This document shows positions 35,395 through 47,018 of a DNA stretch of 64,000 bases, in pieces. A program made the translations under genes and the position numbers. The notes under the pieces are model-generated. The model saw only the letters and a program-made list of their open reading frames with translations. It was not told where the DNA came from and made no database searches. Within the stretch, counting starts at the first letter, position 1, and the number at the start of each line of letters is the position of its first letter. Origin of the DNA: Phaseolus vulgaris (lineage: Eukaryota > Streptophyta > Magnoliopsida > Fabales > Fabaceae); NCBI RefSeq assembly GCF_000499845.2, contig NC_023758.2, positions 24,277,520 through 24,341,519 of the forward strand, given 5' to 3'.

Positions 35395-35735
35395 TGAAAT
35401 TCTATCATTATTAAATTAATTGCATATAATTGCATACAATATCGTACAATAGTTGCATACAATAATTGCGTATAATTTGATAATTATTATTTTCTTAATA
35501 AGACACTTTTGATTTATTTGCTATGTTGTTTCAAAATTTATGCAATTATAATTTATTTATATATTTATTATTGAATATAATAAAAAGTATTTAACATCAA
35601 ATTATTGATAATATCATTTTTTTTTATCTTTTGTAAAAAAAATATTTAATAAATATTTGGATGCGTACAAATGTGAGTATGAATATTTTCATTATTGTAT
35701 TGGAATGAATATCAAATACAAATATATATAAGTTT
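35395..35735 (+). repeat. ~400 bp repeat family, copy 3 (3' truncated)
   Basis: Starts ATTCTATCATTATTAAATT and matches the copy at 50665 closely, then breaks off near 35735 where retroelement LTR sequence begins. Confidence 0.75.
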
Positions 35736-35880
35736 AATCAAGTTTTGTGTAGGTTTCAAGGACTGATCTTAACAAAGATTCTAAACAGCTTAAACTAAAC
35801 TTAAACCCAGAAAGCAGCACAACTTCAGGCTTCATGTGGATTTGATACATCAAAGCTCTCATCTTCAACAATCTTCCCCT
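35736..35880 (-). mobile_element. Truncated 3' LTR with polypurine tract
   Basis: On the minus strand a purine-rich ATAGGGGAAGAT is followed by TGTTGAAGATGAGAGC at 35870, a standard PPT-LTR junction. The LTR is lost after ~135 bp. It ends the minus-strand element whose coding remains are at 36334-36903 and 44257-44834. Confidence 0.55.
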
Positions 35881-36333
35881 ATTTGATGGAGACAAATTCT
35901 TGGGATGCTTTTAAGAAAGTTATTTTTTTAGAATATGTTGAATCCTGCATTCATTGAGCAAACACAGGATAATCTAATCCAAAACAGATAAGAACCAGAA
36001 ACTAGTTCTCACTAGGTGATTTCCAGAAGGAACATCAGCCAAATCAGATGAGAAACCAACACACATACACAGGTGCAAAACAGATAAACAATCGGTTATT
36101 TCGCAGGAATAACTAGTTGAAATTTTGTAAACCAGAAATAACATTTTAACATACTTCAAAATTAAACCAGGTAAAGCAGTTTATAACAACAATGTTCTAA
36201 GCAGTAATAAATACATTTATTAAGAACATTACAAAACCAACACAAACCAATACTTCTCCCCCTATTTGTCTCATCAAATAGACAAATGGTAGAAAAAAAA
36301 AACATAAGGAAAAAGAAAATTGAAAGCAATGAA

Positions 36334-36903
36334 CTAGAATGAAGGACTATCCTCTCTTTCAAATTGTAGTTCCAAAATCTGTCTTTGGACTTCTTCATTT
36401 TGCTCATCCAGTGTTGAAAATCGTGTATCCATGTTGCTAAATCTTGATTCACACATGTCATAGAGGTTCCTTTGATTGTCAGCAAAGGTGTCCATACGAT
36501 TAATCATCAACCTTTCAAAAGGTGACATTGTAGTCATCCTTTCTCCCATGTTGGTGTCATTTTGATCATCCTCTTGAACTGTAGCAACTGGTTCATCTTC
36601 ATTCGTACCACTTGGGCTAGCTTGGTCACCATCCTTGCTTACCCATCTTCCACCAATTTTAGTAAATCCCATCTTACTTAAGGATCCACTATTGATCTCA
36701 CTAGAGGGCTTGATTACCTCAACTAGCTCTCCTTCTATATTTACTTCAAAATAATGAAGAAAATTAGAGATCAAAATAGCATAGGGATAATGAAAATTAC
36801 ATAACCTCATGGATTTTTACATGTGTTCTTTGATTGTGTGAATCCAGTTAATCTTCACTTTGTTTATGATACAGTAGATCAACAGGAGATCTTCTTCAGA
36901 GAG
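36334..36903 (-). pseudogene. Transposase_32-like retroelement protein, C-terminal part
   Basis: Continues the protein started at 44834, after the inserted CRM-like element. Just inside the break it reads SEEDLLLIYCIINKVKINW, then an in-frame TAA near 36810, then LCNFHYPYAILISNFLHYF and a charged tail with a coiled-coil-like end (EEVQRQILELQFERED). This is the layout of the plant 'putative transposon protein' domain found with legume retroelements. Its role is unknown. The copy is dead: one stop here and more lesions upstream. Confidence 0.65.
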
Positions 36904-37613
36904 TGATGGAAGAGGCCCAAGCACAAGCCCACCAAATAGTAGATTTCAGCCAACAAGTAGAGTCATGACCAAGAAGATTCAAGAAGATTGGAATGCTGCT
37001 ACTGATGGCAGGGAAACCTTCCTATACATGTTGAAAATGCCACAAACTCTAGTGTAGATTAGAATTTAATTTCTTGTTAAAATTAGCATAGGAAATTTAT
37101 TTGTATTTTTTGTTAAAATGAAGTTTGGTACCTAAATACCAACCTAGATTAAATTAGGGTTTCTTAAACTCCTAATTTAACCTAGGTTGGTCCTAGACAA
37201 GCCCATTAGGAAATGCACGTTCCAAGAAAGGAAGCATGCTTTCCATGTGCTTCATTTAGGCGCCAACTTCAAAGCTAGGATAGTTTGAATTTCCCTCCTT
37301 TTCATTTGATTCAAACTGGCCCTCCTTTGCTATATAATGAGTGGCTTGGTTCATGTAATTGGAAGATTAATCATATGAGTGAATTGATGCCCGATTTGAG
37401 CCAATCACACTCTTATCTCCTACTCTCCCTAGGATAGACGTTTGATCTTCATTCTTCACCCTCCAAGTGATTAGGCCTCACCTATCACTCACCATACATC
37501 TCATGCACCTTCAAGGATACCACACATCTTAGGAGATCCTTGCAGGCCTCTTTCATAAGCTTCCGTCACCATCCATTCAAGTTTCGTCACACATGAAGGC
37601 ACTTCTTCCATCA
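36904..37613 (+). repeat. 5' LTR of CRM-like element
   Basis: 710 bp, TGATGGAAGA to TCTTCCATCA, with a TATATAATGAG promoter-like motif near 37332. It differs from the 3' LTR by scattered substitutions and by small indels near its start. A degenerate primer-binding site (TGGTATAATGAGC, 37616-37628) follows. Confidence 0.9.
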
Positions 37614-39390
37614 TTTGGTATAATGAGCTATGGTCTTCAAGAGATAAGTGCCTTATCTTGATTTTAATTTTGTGTTCTTATTAATTCCGATTTGTTTATC
37701 ATATTCCTTACATGTCTTGTTGTTTTAATTTCGTTTTTGGTTCATGTTGATGTTTGAACAATTTTAATCGGTGCATTTGGCTCAAATTGTTCTTAAGTTT
37801 CCATTTACAAACAGTTTTTAGGTTCCTAATTGTGGTGTTGTTATGTTTTTGCTTTGTTTGAGTCTTTATTGCAATTTTAATTGGTTCATATGGTGTTGAT
37901 TTGAGTCATTTTAATTTTGGAATCCAATTGTGTTTTGTTAAGTCATGTGTTTCCAAGAATTGTCATCAAATCCTATTAGTACTTTTCTTGATTGATTTGG
38001 TTTCTTGATTTGATTTTGAACCCAATTTATAATCTGAATTGTTTGATCCTTTGGTACATTTTTCTTTTAGATTTGAATTCATGCTTGACTGTTAGATCCA
38101 CACAAGTTCTTACATATCACTTCCATTGTTTTTTTTGAAGTTTCTTAAAACTGTTTTTAATTCCAGAACTAGGCTTCCTCTGTTTTTGATTTTGTGTTGA
38201 CTGTTTTAGCTTATGAAATTAAAAATTCATTGGTGAAAAATTATGAAATTTTGGATCTGAATAGTTTGAAGTGTTAAAAAAAAGTGAATCAAAATTCAAA
38301 ATAGAAAAAAAATGATAAATCAAATTCAAAAAGTGTGCATTCTGGCGCAAACAAAAGCGGTGATATGGCAACAAATTTGAAAACTTTATCACAATTAATT
38401 GGTGTATTGTTTTGGTGTGATTCTAGCGCCAAAAATTTTGCTAAGATCTTGAACTGTTTGTGATTTAAATTTCAAATTCAAATTCAAAATATACAGCTCA
38501 TCATAAATGTTTTAAGTCACGCATTTTGTGCCTCAAAATTCTAGTAGTACTGTTTTGGTTTTATTAATCAATTCTAGTGCCATTCTTTAGGTTCAATTTG
38601 TGTGACACCTTTTGTTGAGTGCCTTATTTGTTGATTGTCATATTTATTCAATACTCTTTCAAATTGTGTCATATAATTACTTCCTTTGTTGTTGTCCAAT
38701 TCCAAATTGATTTGTTTCTTTGCTTTGAAATTTGTTGACCTCTTTGATTGGTGAATTTTTTTTTCAAAAGTGGTGCTAGATTAAGTTGGAGCTAACCTTT
38801 GTCACTTAGTAGGTGCTGTTTTGAAGATCTAAATTGAATATTTTTGGGAGGTTGAACAAGAGTGCAACAGCAAGTGAGTTTACAAAAATACACAGAGAGT
38901 GGGTGTCAATAACAAGAGCAACAACAAAAAGGAGTGCCAACAAGAAAAAGAAGAACATAGAATAGGATTTCTAATTTTTGTCAATTCAATTTGTCATTGT
39001 ATTTCATTGAGTTGTAATTGCATTAAACTTGATTAATTCAATGGTTCTAAGTGCCTAGAAGCCTCACCATAGGATTCATCTATCTTAAAAGTTTTCTAGA
39101 TAGCTACCTTTAATTGTGTTTTAGTTAATTGCTTTGCATTGTTTACTTGCTTTGTATTGTTTAATTTCTCTGCATTCTTCTTGCGTAAAATTGTGTTTTT
39201 CATCCTTAATTGTGATCTAAGTGAATTACATAGAAAAAGATTTGTGAAAAGTCTTGAGGGATAGATTCTGGCAAGGAAAGGCTTGGTACTTAAGAGATCC
39301 AAGTGATCCACCTCCCTTTCCTGGGAAGCTACCTTCATTACTCTCCTTCTATTTTTTGGGGTAAATTACTTACAACACATAGTTATAACC
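37614..39390 (+). other. Leader of CRM-like element, no gene
   Basis: About 1.8 kb of untranslated leader between LTR and gag. It is AT-rich with no open frame of note on the + strand. Confidence 0.6.
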
Positions 39391-42300
39391 ATGTCTTTTC
39401 CTTCTAATGAAAGTAAAGGAGAGTCTGTTAAATCTCTTTTGAAAAAAATAGCACAAGACGTTCAAGCACTTTCATATAAACAATTGCAACATGAGACCCT
39501 ACTCAAAGAAAGTGATGCTCAATTTTCTTTGACACAAGATGAGTGGAAAATGGTTAAAGAGAGAGATGAAAATACCAAATCCAAAAAGAGTACTCATGCA
39601 TCTAGCTCTAGGAGTAGTGAATCTTTTAGGGAACAAAGTCTTAGAATTAATGAATACTATCAACCATCCCTTAGGAAAGCTAGAAAGGAAAGGAAAGAAA
39701 GCCCAAGAGAGGTTAGGGTAGAGCTACCTCATTTCTATGAAAAAGACAATGTAGAAACATACCTAGATTGGGAAATGAAGGTTGAACAATTGTTTTCTTG
39801 CCATAGAGTAAATGAGGAAAGAAAAGTACCCTTAGCCACTCTAAGTTTCCAAGGTAATGCAATGTATTGGTGGACGGCCCTTGAGAGAGATAGGCGTCTT
39901 CATAAGGATCCTTCCATAGAGTATTGGAATGATCTTAGGGGAAACTTAAGACGTCGCCATATTTCCTCCTACTACAATAGGGAATTAATGGAAAAGCTTC
40001 AAAGACTCCAACAAAAGACCATGAGTGTAGAGGAATATAGGCAGAAAATGAAGTTATATATGATGAGAGCCTCAATTAGGGAGTCTGAACCCACCACCAT
40101 AGCAAGATTCTTAAGTGGGCTTAACTTTGAGATTAGAGATAGAGTTGAACTTTTGCCCTACCAAGACTTGAATGATTTAATTCAATTGTGTATCAAAGTT
40201 AAACAATAAAATTTGAGGAAAACTTCAAGTCATAGGGAAAGCTCATACTCTAACTCTTATCCAAAAAAAGAGTATAAGAGGGAGGAAACTGTACCTAAAG
40301 AAAAACCAAAAGAAACTCCCAAGAGTGTAGGAAAAGATGTGCTCACTCCACCCACCCGTAGTAGGGATGTTAAATGTTTTAAATGTTATGGTAGAGGTCA
40401 TGTTCAAGCCCAATGCCCAAACCAAAGAACTATGTTCTTAAGAGGGGTAGATGAATATAGTAGCCATGATGATGAACCTAGTGGGAAAGAGGAGGAGAAT
40501 AGTGAGGGAGCATATCCATGTGAGGGGGAGTTAATGATGATTCAAAGAACCCTCAACAATCAATCTAGCGTGAACCTAGAGACACAAAGAGAGAACATTT
40601 TTCATACAAGATGCAAAGTTTTAGAAAATGTTTGTTCTCTCATTGAGGATAATGGCTCTTGCTGCAATTGTTGTAGTGCTAGAATGGTTGAAAAGATAAA
40701 TCTACAATTAATACCTCATCCTAAACCTTACAAACTTCAATGGATTAATGAAGATGGGGAATTAACTATAGACAAGCAAGTGAAAGTCGATTTTTCTATG
40801 GGAAACTACAAAGATAAAGTTTTATGTGATGTAGTTCCCATGGAAGCTTGTCATATTTTGTTGGGTAGACCTTGGCAATTTGATAAGAAAACTATACACA
40901 ATGGTCTAACCAATGAGATTACCTTCACCCACAAAGAAAAGAAGTTTATACTTTATCCTTTATCACATTCACAAGTGGTAAAAGATCAAGTACAAATGAA
41001 ACAAAAGAGGGATGAAGAGAAAATAAAAATAAAAATAGAAAAACAAGAAAAATCCCTTAGGGAGCAAAAGGCGTGGGAGAAGAGTATTCCTTTCCACAAG
41101 GTCATTCAACAAGAAGAAAGAATTGAAAATACATTTGAAAACATGCTTCTTGTTGAACAACCCTCAAGCCTTTTAATTTGTAAAGGAACACTTACGTGCA
41201 CTGCCACACTTGTTGAGACTTGTGTTCTACCTCCTCAAGTAAAAGAACTTTTAAAAGAATTTGATGATATATTCTCTAAGGAAGGCCCCATAGGACTTCC
41301 TCCTTTTAGAGGTATAGAACATCAAATCGATTTAGTTCCGGGAGCTAGTCTACCCAATAGACCAACTTATAGAACTAATCCTGAGGAAACTAAGGAGATA
41401 GAATCACAAGTACAAGATTTGTTGGTGAAGGGTTGGGTTCAAAAGAGCTTAAGACCTTGTGTTGTACTTGTCTTGTTGGTCCAAAAAAAAATTGGCAAGT
41501 GGAGAATGTGTTGTGATTGTAGAGCCATCAATAACATCACCATCAAGTATAGGCATCCAATTCCAAGACTAGATGACATGCTTGATGAATTGCATGGGTC
41601 CATCATATTTTATAAAATTGATCTTAAAAATGGATATCACCAAATTCGAATTAAAGAGGGTGATGAGTGGAAAACCGCTTTTAAAACCAAATTTGGACTA
41701 TATGAATGGCTAGTGATGCCTTTTGGTCTCACTAATGCACCTAGCACTTTCATGAGGCTCATGAATCATGTCTTAAGGGATTGTATAGGTAAATACGTAG
41801 TAGTTTATTTTGATGATATACTAGTCTATAGTCAAAGTTGGAAGACCACCTAAGACACCTTAGGGAAGTTCTCTTAGTGCTTAGAGTTAATAGTTTGTTT
41901 GCTAAGTGTGATGCATCGGGAGTGGGCATAGGTGTTCTATTGTTGCAAGGTGGACATCCAATTGCTTACTTTAGTGAAAAACTTCATGGAGCCACCCTCA
42001 ACTATCCCACCTATGACAAAGAGCTCTATGCACTTGTGAGGGCCTTAAAGACTTGGGAGCACTATCTAGTTTCTAAAGAATTTGTCATTCATGAGTCTTT
42101 AAAATATTTGAAAGGTCAACATAAGTTGAACAAACGCCATGCAAAATGGATGGAATTCCTTGAACAATTTCCTTATGTTATCAAATACAAGAAGGGTAGT
42201 ACAAACATTGTGGTTGATGCTCTCTCAAGGAGACATGCCCTCTTTTCAAAATTGGGAGCCCAAATTCTTGGATTTGACAACATAATTGAACTTTACAAAG

Positions 42301-43586
42301 AAGATCATGATTTTGCATCCATCTTTGCTAAGTGTGAACGTAGAGCACAAGGAGGATTTTATGTGTCTGAGGGGTATCTTTTTAAAGAAGGAAAACTTTG
42401 TATACCCCAAGGAACCCATAGAAAACTCCTTGTAAAGGAATCTCATAAAGAAGGTATCATGGGCCATTTTGGAGTTGATAAGACTCTTAAGCTTTTAAAA
42501 GGGAAATTCTTTTGGCCACATATGAGAAGAGACGTCCAAAGACATTGTTTTAGATGTATATCATGTTTAAAAGCTAAGTCTAAAACAATGCCTCATGGAC
42601 TCTATACTCCTTTACCTTTTGCAAGTGCTCCATGGGAAGACATTAGCATGAATTTTATTCTAGGACTCCCTAGGACCGCAAGAGGTTTTGATTCCATCTT
42701 TGTGGTTGTGGATAGATTTAGTAAAATGGCACATTTCATTCCATGCCACAAGGTGGATGATGCTCAAAATGTTTATAAACTCTTCTTTAGAGAAGTGGCA
42801 AGACTTCATGGGTTACCTAGAAGTATAGTTTCGGATAGAGATCCAAAGTTTATAAGTCATTTTTGGAGAACCCTTTGGGAAAAACTTGGCACTAAACTAC
42901 AATTTTCAACGTCTTGTCATCCTCAAATGGATGGTCAAACGGAAGTAGTCAATAGATCTCTTTCTACTATGCTTAGGGCAGTCATAAAGGGTAGTCGCAG
43001 ATCTTGGGATGAGTTCCTTCCCCATATTGAGTTTGCATACAATAGGGTTGTCCACAAGACTACTAATATTTCTCCATTTGAAGTTGTATATGGGTTTAAT
43101 CCTCTTACTCCTTTGGATTTGTTGCCCCTTCCTAATCCACATACCTTTGTGCATAAGGAAGGAGTTACAAAAGCTGAATTTGTTAAGAAAATGCATGAGA
43201 GGGTTAAAAGACAAATACAACAACAAACAGAGAAATATATAAAATATAACAATAAGGGGAAAAGAGAGATCATCTTTGAGGAAGGAGACTTAGCTTGGCT
43301 TCATCTTAGAAAAGATAGGTTTTCGACTAAGAGAAAGTCCAAACTTAGTCCCCTAGGTGATGGACCTTTCCAAGTCCTCAAAAGAATCAATAACAATGCA
43401 CATAAACTTGATTTACCTGCGGAGTATGGAGTACATGATACCTTTAATGTCATTGATTTAACTCCTTTTGTAGGTAATAATGAAGAAGAAGAAGCATTGG
43501 ATTTTCGGACAAATCCTTTTCAAGAGAGAGGGGATGATGGAAGAGGCCCAAACACAAGCCCAAATGCAAGCCCACCAAAGAGTTGA
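39391..43586 (+). pseudogene. gag-pol polyprotein of CRM-like element, broken
   Basis: Gag (39391-) shows a coiled N-terminus, VETYLDWEMKVEQLF and the Retrotrans_gag core. A TAA at 40207-40209 interrupts it, and the same frame then continues with the zinc knuckle CFKCYGRGHVQAQC, protease region (HILLGRPWQFD) and RT with intact YFDD. The frame shifts by one base near 41838. Pol then resumes but lacks the RT connection/RNase H start (LFAKCDASG is a deletion junction), and RNase H also lacks the SDH catalytic triplet ([10 protein letters not shown]). The integrase follows with HHCC, D (ISMNFILGL region, partly changed), D (SDRDPKF) and E (DGQTEVVN), and ends inside the 3' LTR. At least one stop, one frameshift and two deletions make it non-functional. 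Confidence 0.9.
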
Positions 43587-44256
43587 TTTGGGCCAACCAC
43601 TAAAGCCATGGTCAAGAAGATTCAAGAAGATTGGAATGCTGCTACTGATGGCAGGGAAACCTTCTTATACATGTTCAAAATGCCACAAACTCTAGTATAG
43701 ATTAGAATTTAATTTCTTGTTAAAATTAACATAGGAAATTTATTTTTAATTTTTGTTAAAATGAAGTTTGGTACCTAAATACAAACCTAGATTAAATTAG
43801 GGTTTCTAAAACTCCTAATTTAACCTAGGCCGGTCCTAGGCAAGCCCATTAGGAAGTGCACGTTCCAAGCAAGGAAGCATGCTTTCCATGTGCTTCATTT
43901 AGGTGCCAACTTCAAAGCTAGGATAGTTTGAATTTCTCTCATTTTCATTTGATTCAAATTGACCCTCCTTTGCTATATAATGAGTGGCTTGATTCATGTA
44001 TTTGGAAGATTAATCATATGAGTGAATTGATGCCCAATTTGAGCCAATCACACTCTTGTCTCCTACTCTCCCTAGGATAGACGTTTGATCTTCATTCTTC
44101 ACCCTCAAAGTGATTAGGCCTCACTTATCACTCACCATACTTCTCATGCACTTTCAAGGATACCACACCTCTTAGAAGATCCTTGCACACCTCTTTCATA
44201 AGCTTCCGCCACCATCCATTCAAGTTTTGTCACACATGAAGGAACTTCTTCCATCA
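43535..44256 (+). repeat. 3' LTR of CRM-like element
   Basis: 722 bp; its first 52 bp also encode the last residues of the integrase frame (stop at 43584-43586). Confidence 0.9.
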
Positions 44257-44834
44257 GAGAGAGTTGAATGATCGCTCCCCCTAGGTGTGAGGATCCATGA
44301 AACTATGAAAGGCACAAGCCTTTCATCAAGCTTTAGTCCACAAACTGAAAAATTCCTCACTTTGGAGTGAGGATTCTCGAGACATCCTTTGTAGAACGGT
44401 ATTTTGTTGAACTCTTCAACAACTCCAAGATTTCCTCTATTGATCCTTAGTCCAGAGGATTTTAGCCCAGTCACAGCAGACCATACATCACTTGTGATGA
44501 CCATATCTACTCCTTTAACATGTGAAGTAAGTGAGTCACCACTAATTTGAAGGTTAGTATAAAATACCTTCACCAAATCTGGATATATGTTTCAAGTGAG
44601 CTCTAGGGAATCTTTTCAGTCTTTGCTCCTTGAGAATGCTTCTCACAGAATCCAGTTTTTGCTGTTTCATCCAAGTGAAAGAGACCACCTTGGGTGTGTT
44701 CACACTCTTTCTACTGTTTCAAGTAGATACTTGTTTATGAGATCAACATCACCTGAAAACCACCCTTCCAGTTTTCCACTACTCTTAACACCCTTGGATT
44801 TCATTCTCTTAGCCGAGGGAGGAGTTCCAGCCAT
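44257..44834 (-). pseudogene. Transposase_32-like retroelement protein, N-terminal part
   Basis: Begins ATGGCTGGAACTCC at 44834 with MAGTPPSAKRMKSK, hits a stop near 44700, and then needs two frame changes (FTWMKQQKLDSVRSILKEQR in another frame) before the clean segment VKVFYTNLQISGDSLTSHVK and FIVSWILTPRGSDHSTLS, where the gypsy element enters. On removing the insert the reading continues at 36903. A TATATAAGG motif ~115 bp upstream could have been its promoter. The product's function is unknown; the domain is common in plant retroelement-linked ORFs. Confidence 0.65.
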
Positions 44835-45638
44835 TTCAAAAACTCAGAAACAAGCTTTGGCACACTACAAAACAAGCTTAAAACAGAGAAGAGAAAAAAA
44901 AAACAGATTGTAGGCGTGAGAGATAGCAACTAATTTCATTGCCTTATATAGCTAGAGTTCATAGTCAAAGATGGCACAAAGAGAGATGTTTTTAAACAGA
45001 AAAACGAATCAAATCTGAACCATAAAGCTAACATTGTCAGTCAAATCAGAAAGGTACAAATTCACATGTGATTTTGACCAAACATTAAAGGTAGTTTTGA
45101 TTTTCAAGATTTGGAGGAATCTGATTTATTAATAGCATATACAACAAAGTTAAACTGTATTCAAACATGCAATTAAAGCAATTTTGACCATACACGATAC
45201 TGGGTTAAACAAAATCACAAATCAGAATTTAAACTTTAAAAAAAAAGATTTGACCAGTGTTTGTCAGAAAGAAAACAATCGGTTGTTTCAAGGAAACAAT
45301 TTGTTGAATTTCTGGAATGATAAAAAAAACAAACAAATTTTCAATTTCACATGTTGTATACAATTATTGCTTACCATGTTTACAAGATTTCAATTGTATA
45401 ATGAATAGATGGAATACACATTAATTACAAATCAGACATAGAGTATAACCACATAATTGAATTTAAGAAACGCTTGTTCTTAATAAAGAATAAGAATTTT
45501 ATTCTCAGATTTCAAATTACACAAATACAGGGAGTTCATGAAATCAACACTAGACTTTGGCATGTACAAAAATCCTCTTGAGGTCATGTCCTTATTGAAC
45601 CTTCAAGCAAGGTTAGAATTCTGCAAAACAAAACTTTG
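44835..45638. other. Non-coding, between SIRE-like gag remnant and Transposase_32-like gene
   Basis: Contains AACCGATTGTTTTC-type sequence (minus strand) like that near 36090, which fits retroelement untranslated DNA, and a TATATAAGG box near 44945-44955 on the minus strand. No intact gene. Confidence 0.45.
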
Positions 45639-47018
45639 TCAAATAACAAAATTCGATCCCTTAAAATATTTGGGACCTTCTGTATTAGTTTTGTCTTTTG
45701 AACCAATAATACATCCCGTAATCCATTTAAAGATGCCTTTAAGCACAAAGGTACAAAACCTGTAGTACCTGACAGAGTGACCTTTCTTCATGCAATAGAA
45801 GCATGTAACAACTGGTTGAATCGTCCTTTTAACCGATTTTTTTTGTGGAGCATGCGAAAAAGGTTTTGAAATTCTATTTTTCTTGCTTTGAGGATAGAAA
45901 CCTAGACCTGCTTTTCGAAAAACACAGCTTTGAGGTGCAAGAACATCTTCAAAATTGGACTTTCTAGTTGTAAGCTTGTCCAAGGTTTTCAAAAGATAGT
46001 GAATTTTCTTTTCAAGAATTTCACTATTTTCACAAGCTTTTGTCTTACAACTGCAAGAAGATTTTTTGTAAACTAATTCCAGGTTTTCAACATCTTCTTT
46101 TGTGTTGCTTAGCTCTTCCTTTAGAGACTTAACTCTATTTTCCAACCAGTTATTCAGACCTTTCAACCGGTTGAGAGAAAGTGCCAATCGGTTGGCTTCA
46201 TCATGGGTTTCATTAAAAACATCAAGCAATTGGTAGTAATTGTTACATTTACTTGATGGTGTGGAACTCATGCTACTTGTTACTAAAGCTTGAAGGCATA
46301 GATTAGCTTCCTCATCATCTAAAGAACTTGAAGATGAGATATCATTGTCATCCCATGCAACGTAGACCTTTTTATCTTTTCCCTTTTCTTTCTTGAAGTC
46401 TCCATTTTCTTTGACTTCATTGTTGGTACATTAAGCCTTGATATGACCTTGTTCTCCGCATCCATAGCAAGTATACTTATTAGAATTAAATTCACTAGGT
46501 TTCTTGGAACCATACCTTTTAGAAGCTTGTCTTTTCTTCAAGAATTTGCTGAATTTTCTTGATAACAAACTTATGTTTTCCACTTCACTTCCATTGGAAT
46601 TTGGTTATTGCTTGCAAGCCTTAAGAGTTATGCTCTTGTTGTGCTTGTCTTCACTCTCTTGGACAACAGGCCTATGTATTTCAAGCTCATGCTCTCTAAG
46701 CTTACCAAACAGAGATGCAACCGTCATTGAGGTGAGATCCTTTGATTTAGAGATGGCAGTGACTTTTGGTTACCATGTTCTATCAAGACACTTTAGTATC
46801 TTGGTGTTAAGCTCTTCCTCATCAAAATTCTTACTAAGACTCATAAGATGGTTCACAATGTGAGAAAACCTCTTCTACACATCACATATAGATTCTCCCT
46901 TTTGCATCCTAAAGAGTTCATACTCTTGAATCAGAGAATGCTTCCTAGCTCGCTTGACATCAGTTGTGCCTTCATGTGTGACTTCTAATATATCCCACAT
47001 TTCCTTGGTAGAGTTACA
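45639..47018 (-). pseudogene. SIRE-like copia gag remnant
   Basis: On the minus strand the reading runs from a UBN2-type gag core (EMWDILEVTHEGTTDVKRAR, KILKCLDRTW) through a basic region to a zinc-knuckle CYGCGEQGHIKA, then VAWDDNDISSSSS, a helical segment (residues of 45639-46271) and a second knuckle-like CFYCMKKGHS. This is the gag layout of SIRE/Maximus copia elements. Stops break it at several points (after CKQ and within both knuckles), and pol does not follow. Its 5' end is cut at 47018 by oppositely oriented copia sequence. Confidence 0.7.

Larger units (their letters stand above)
36904..44256 (+). mobile_element. CRM-like Ty3/gypsy retrotransposon with 5 bp TSD
   Basis: Two LTRs (36904-37613 and 43535-44256) with TGATGGAAGA..TCTTCCATCA ends flank a 5.9 kb interior. 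The target duplication GAGAG is at 36899-36903 and 44257-44261. A polyprotein with gag, protease, RT, RNase H and integrase spans 39391-43586. Pol runs 52 bp into the 3' LTR, a trait I recall for centromeric CRM chromoviruses, whose LTRs also begin TGATG. The lineage call is inference. The element cut a minus-strand retroelement gene. Confidence 0.9.

Noticed and set aside
44587..44913. 108-codon + strand frame
   Set aside because: Antisense shadow of the Transposase_32-like pseudogene.
46504..46863. 119-codon + strand frame
   Set aside because: Antisense shadow of the SIRE-like gag remnant.
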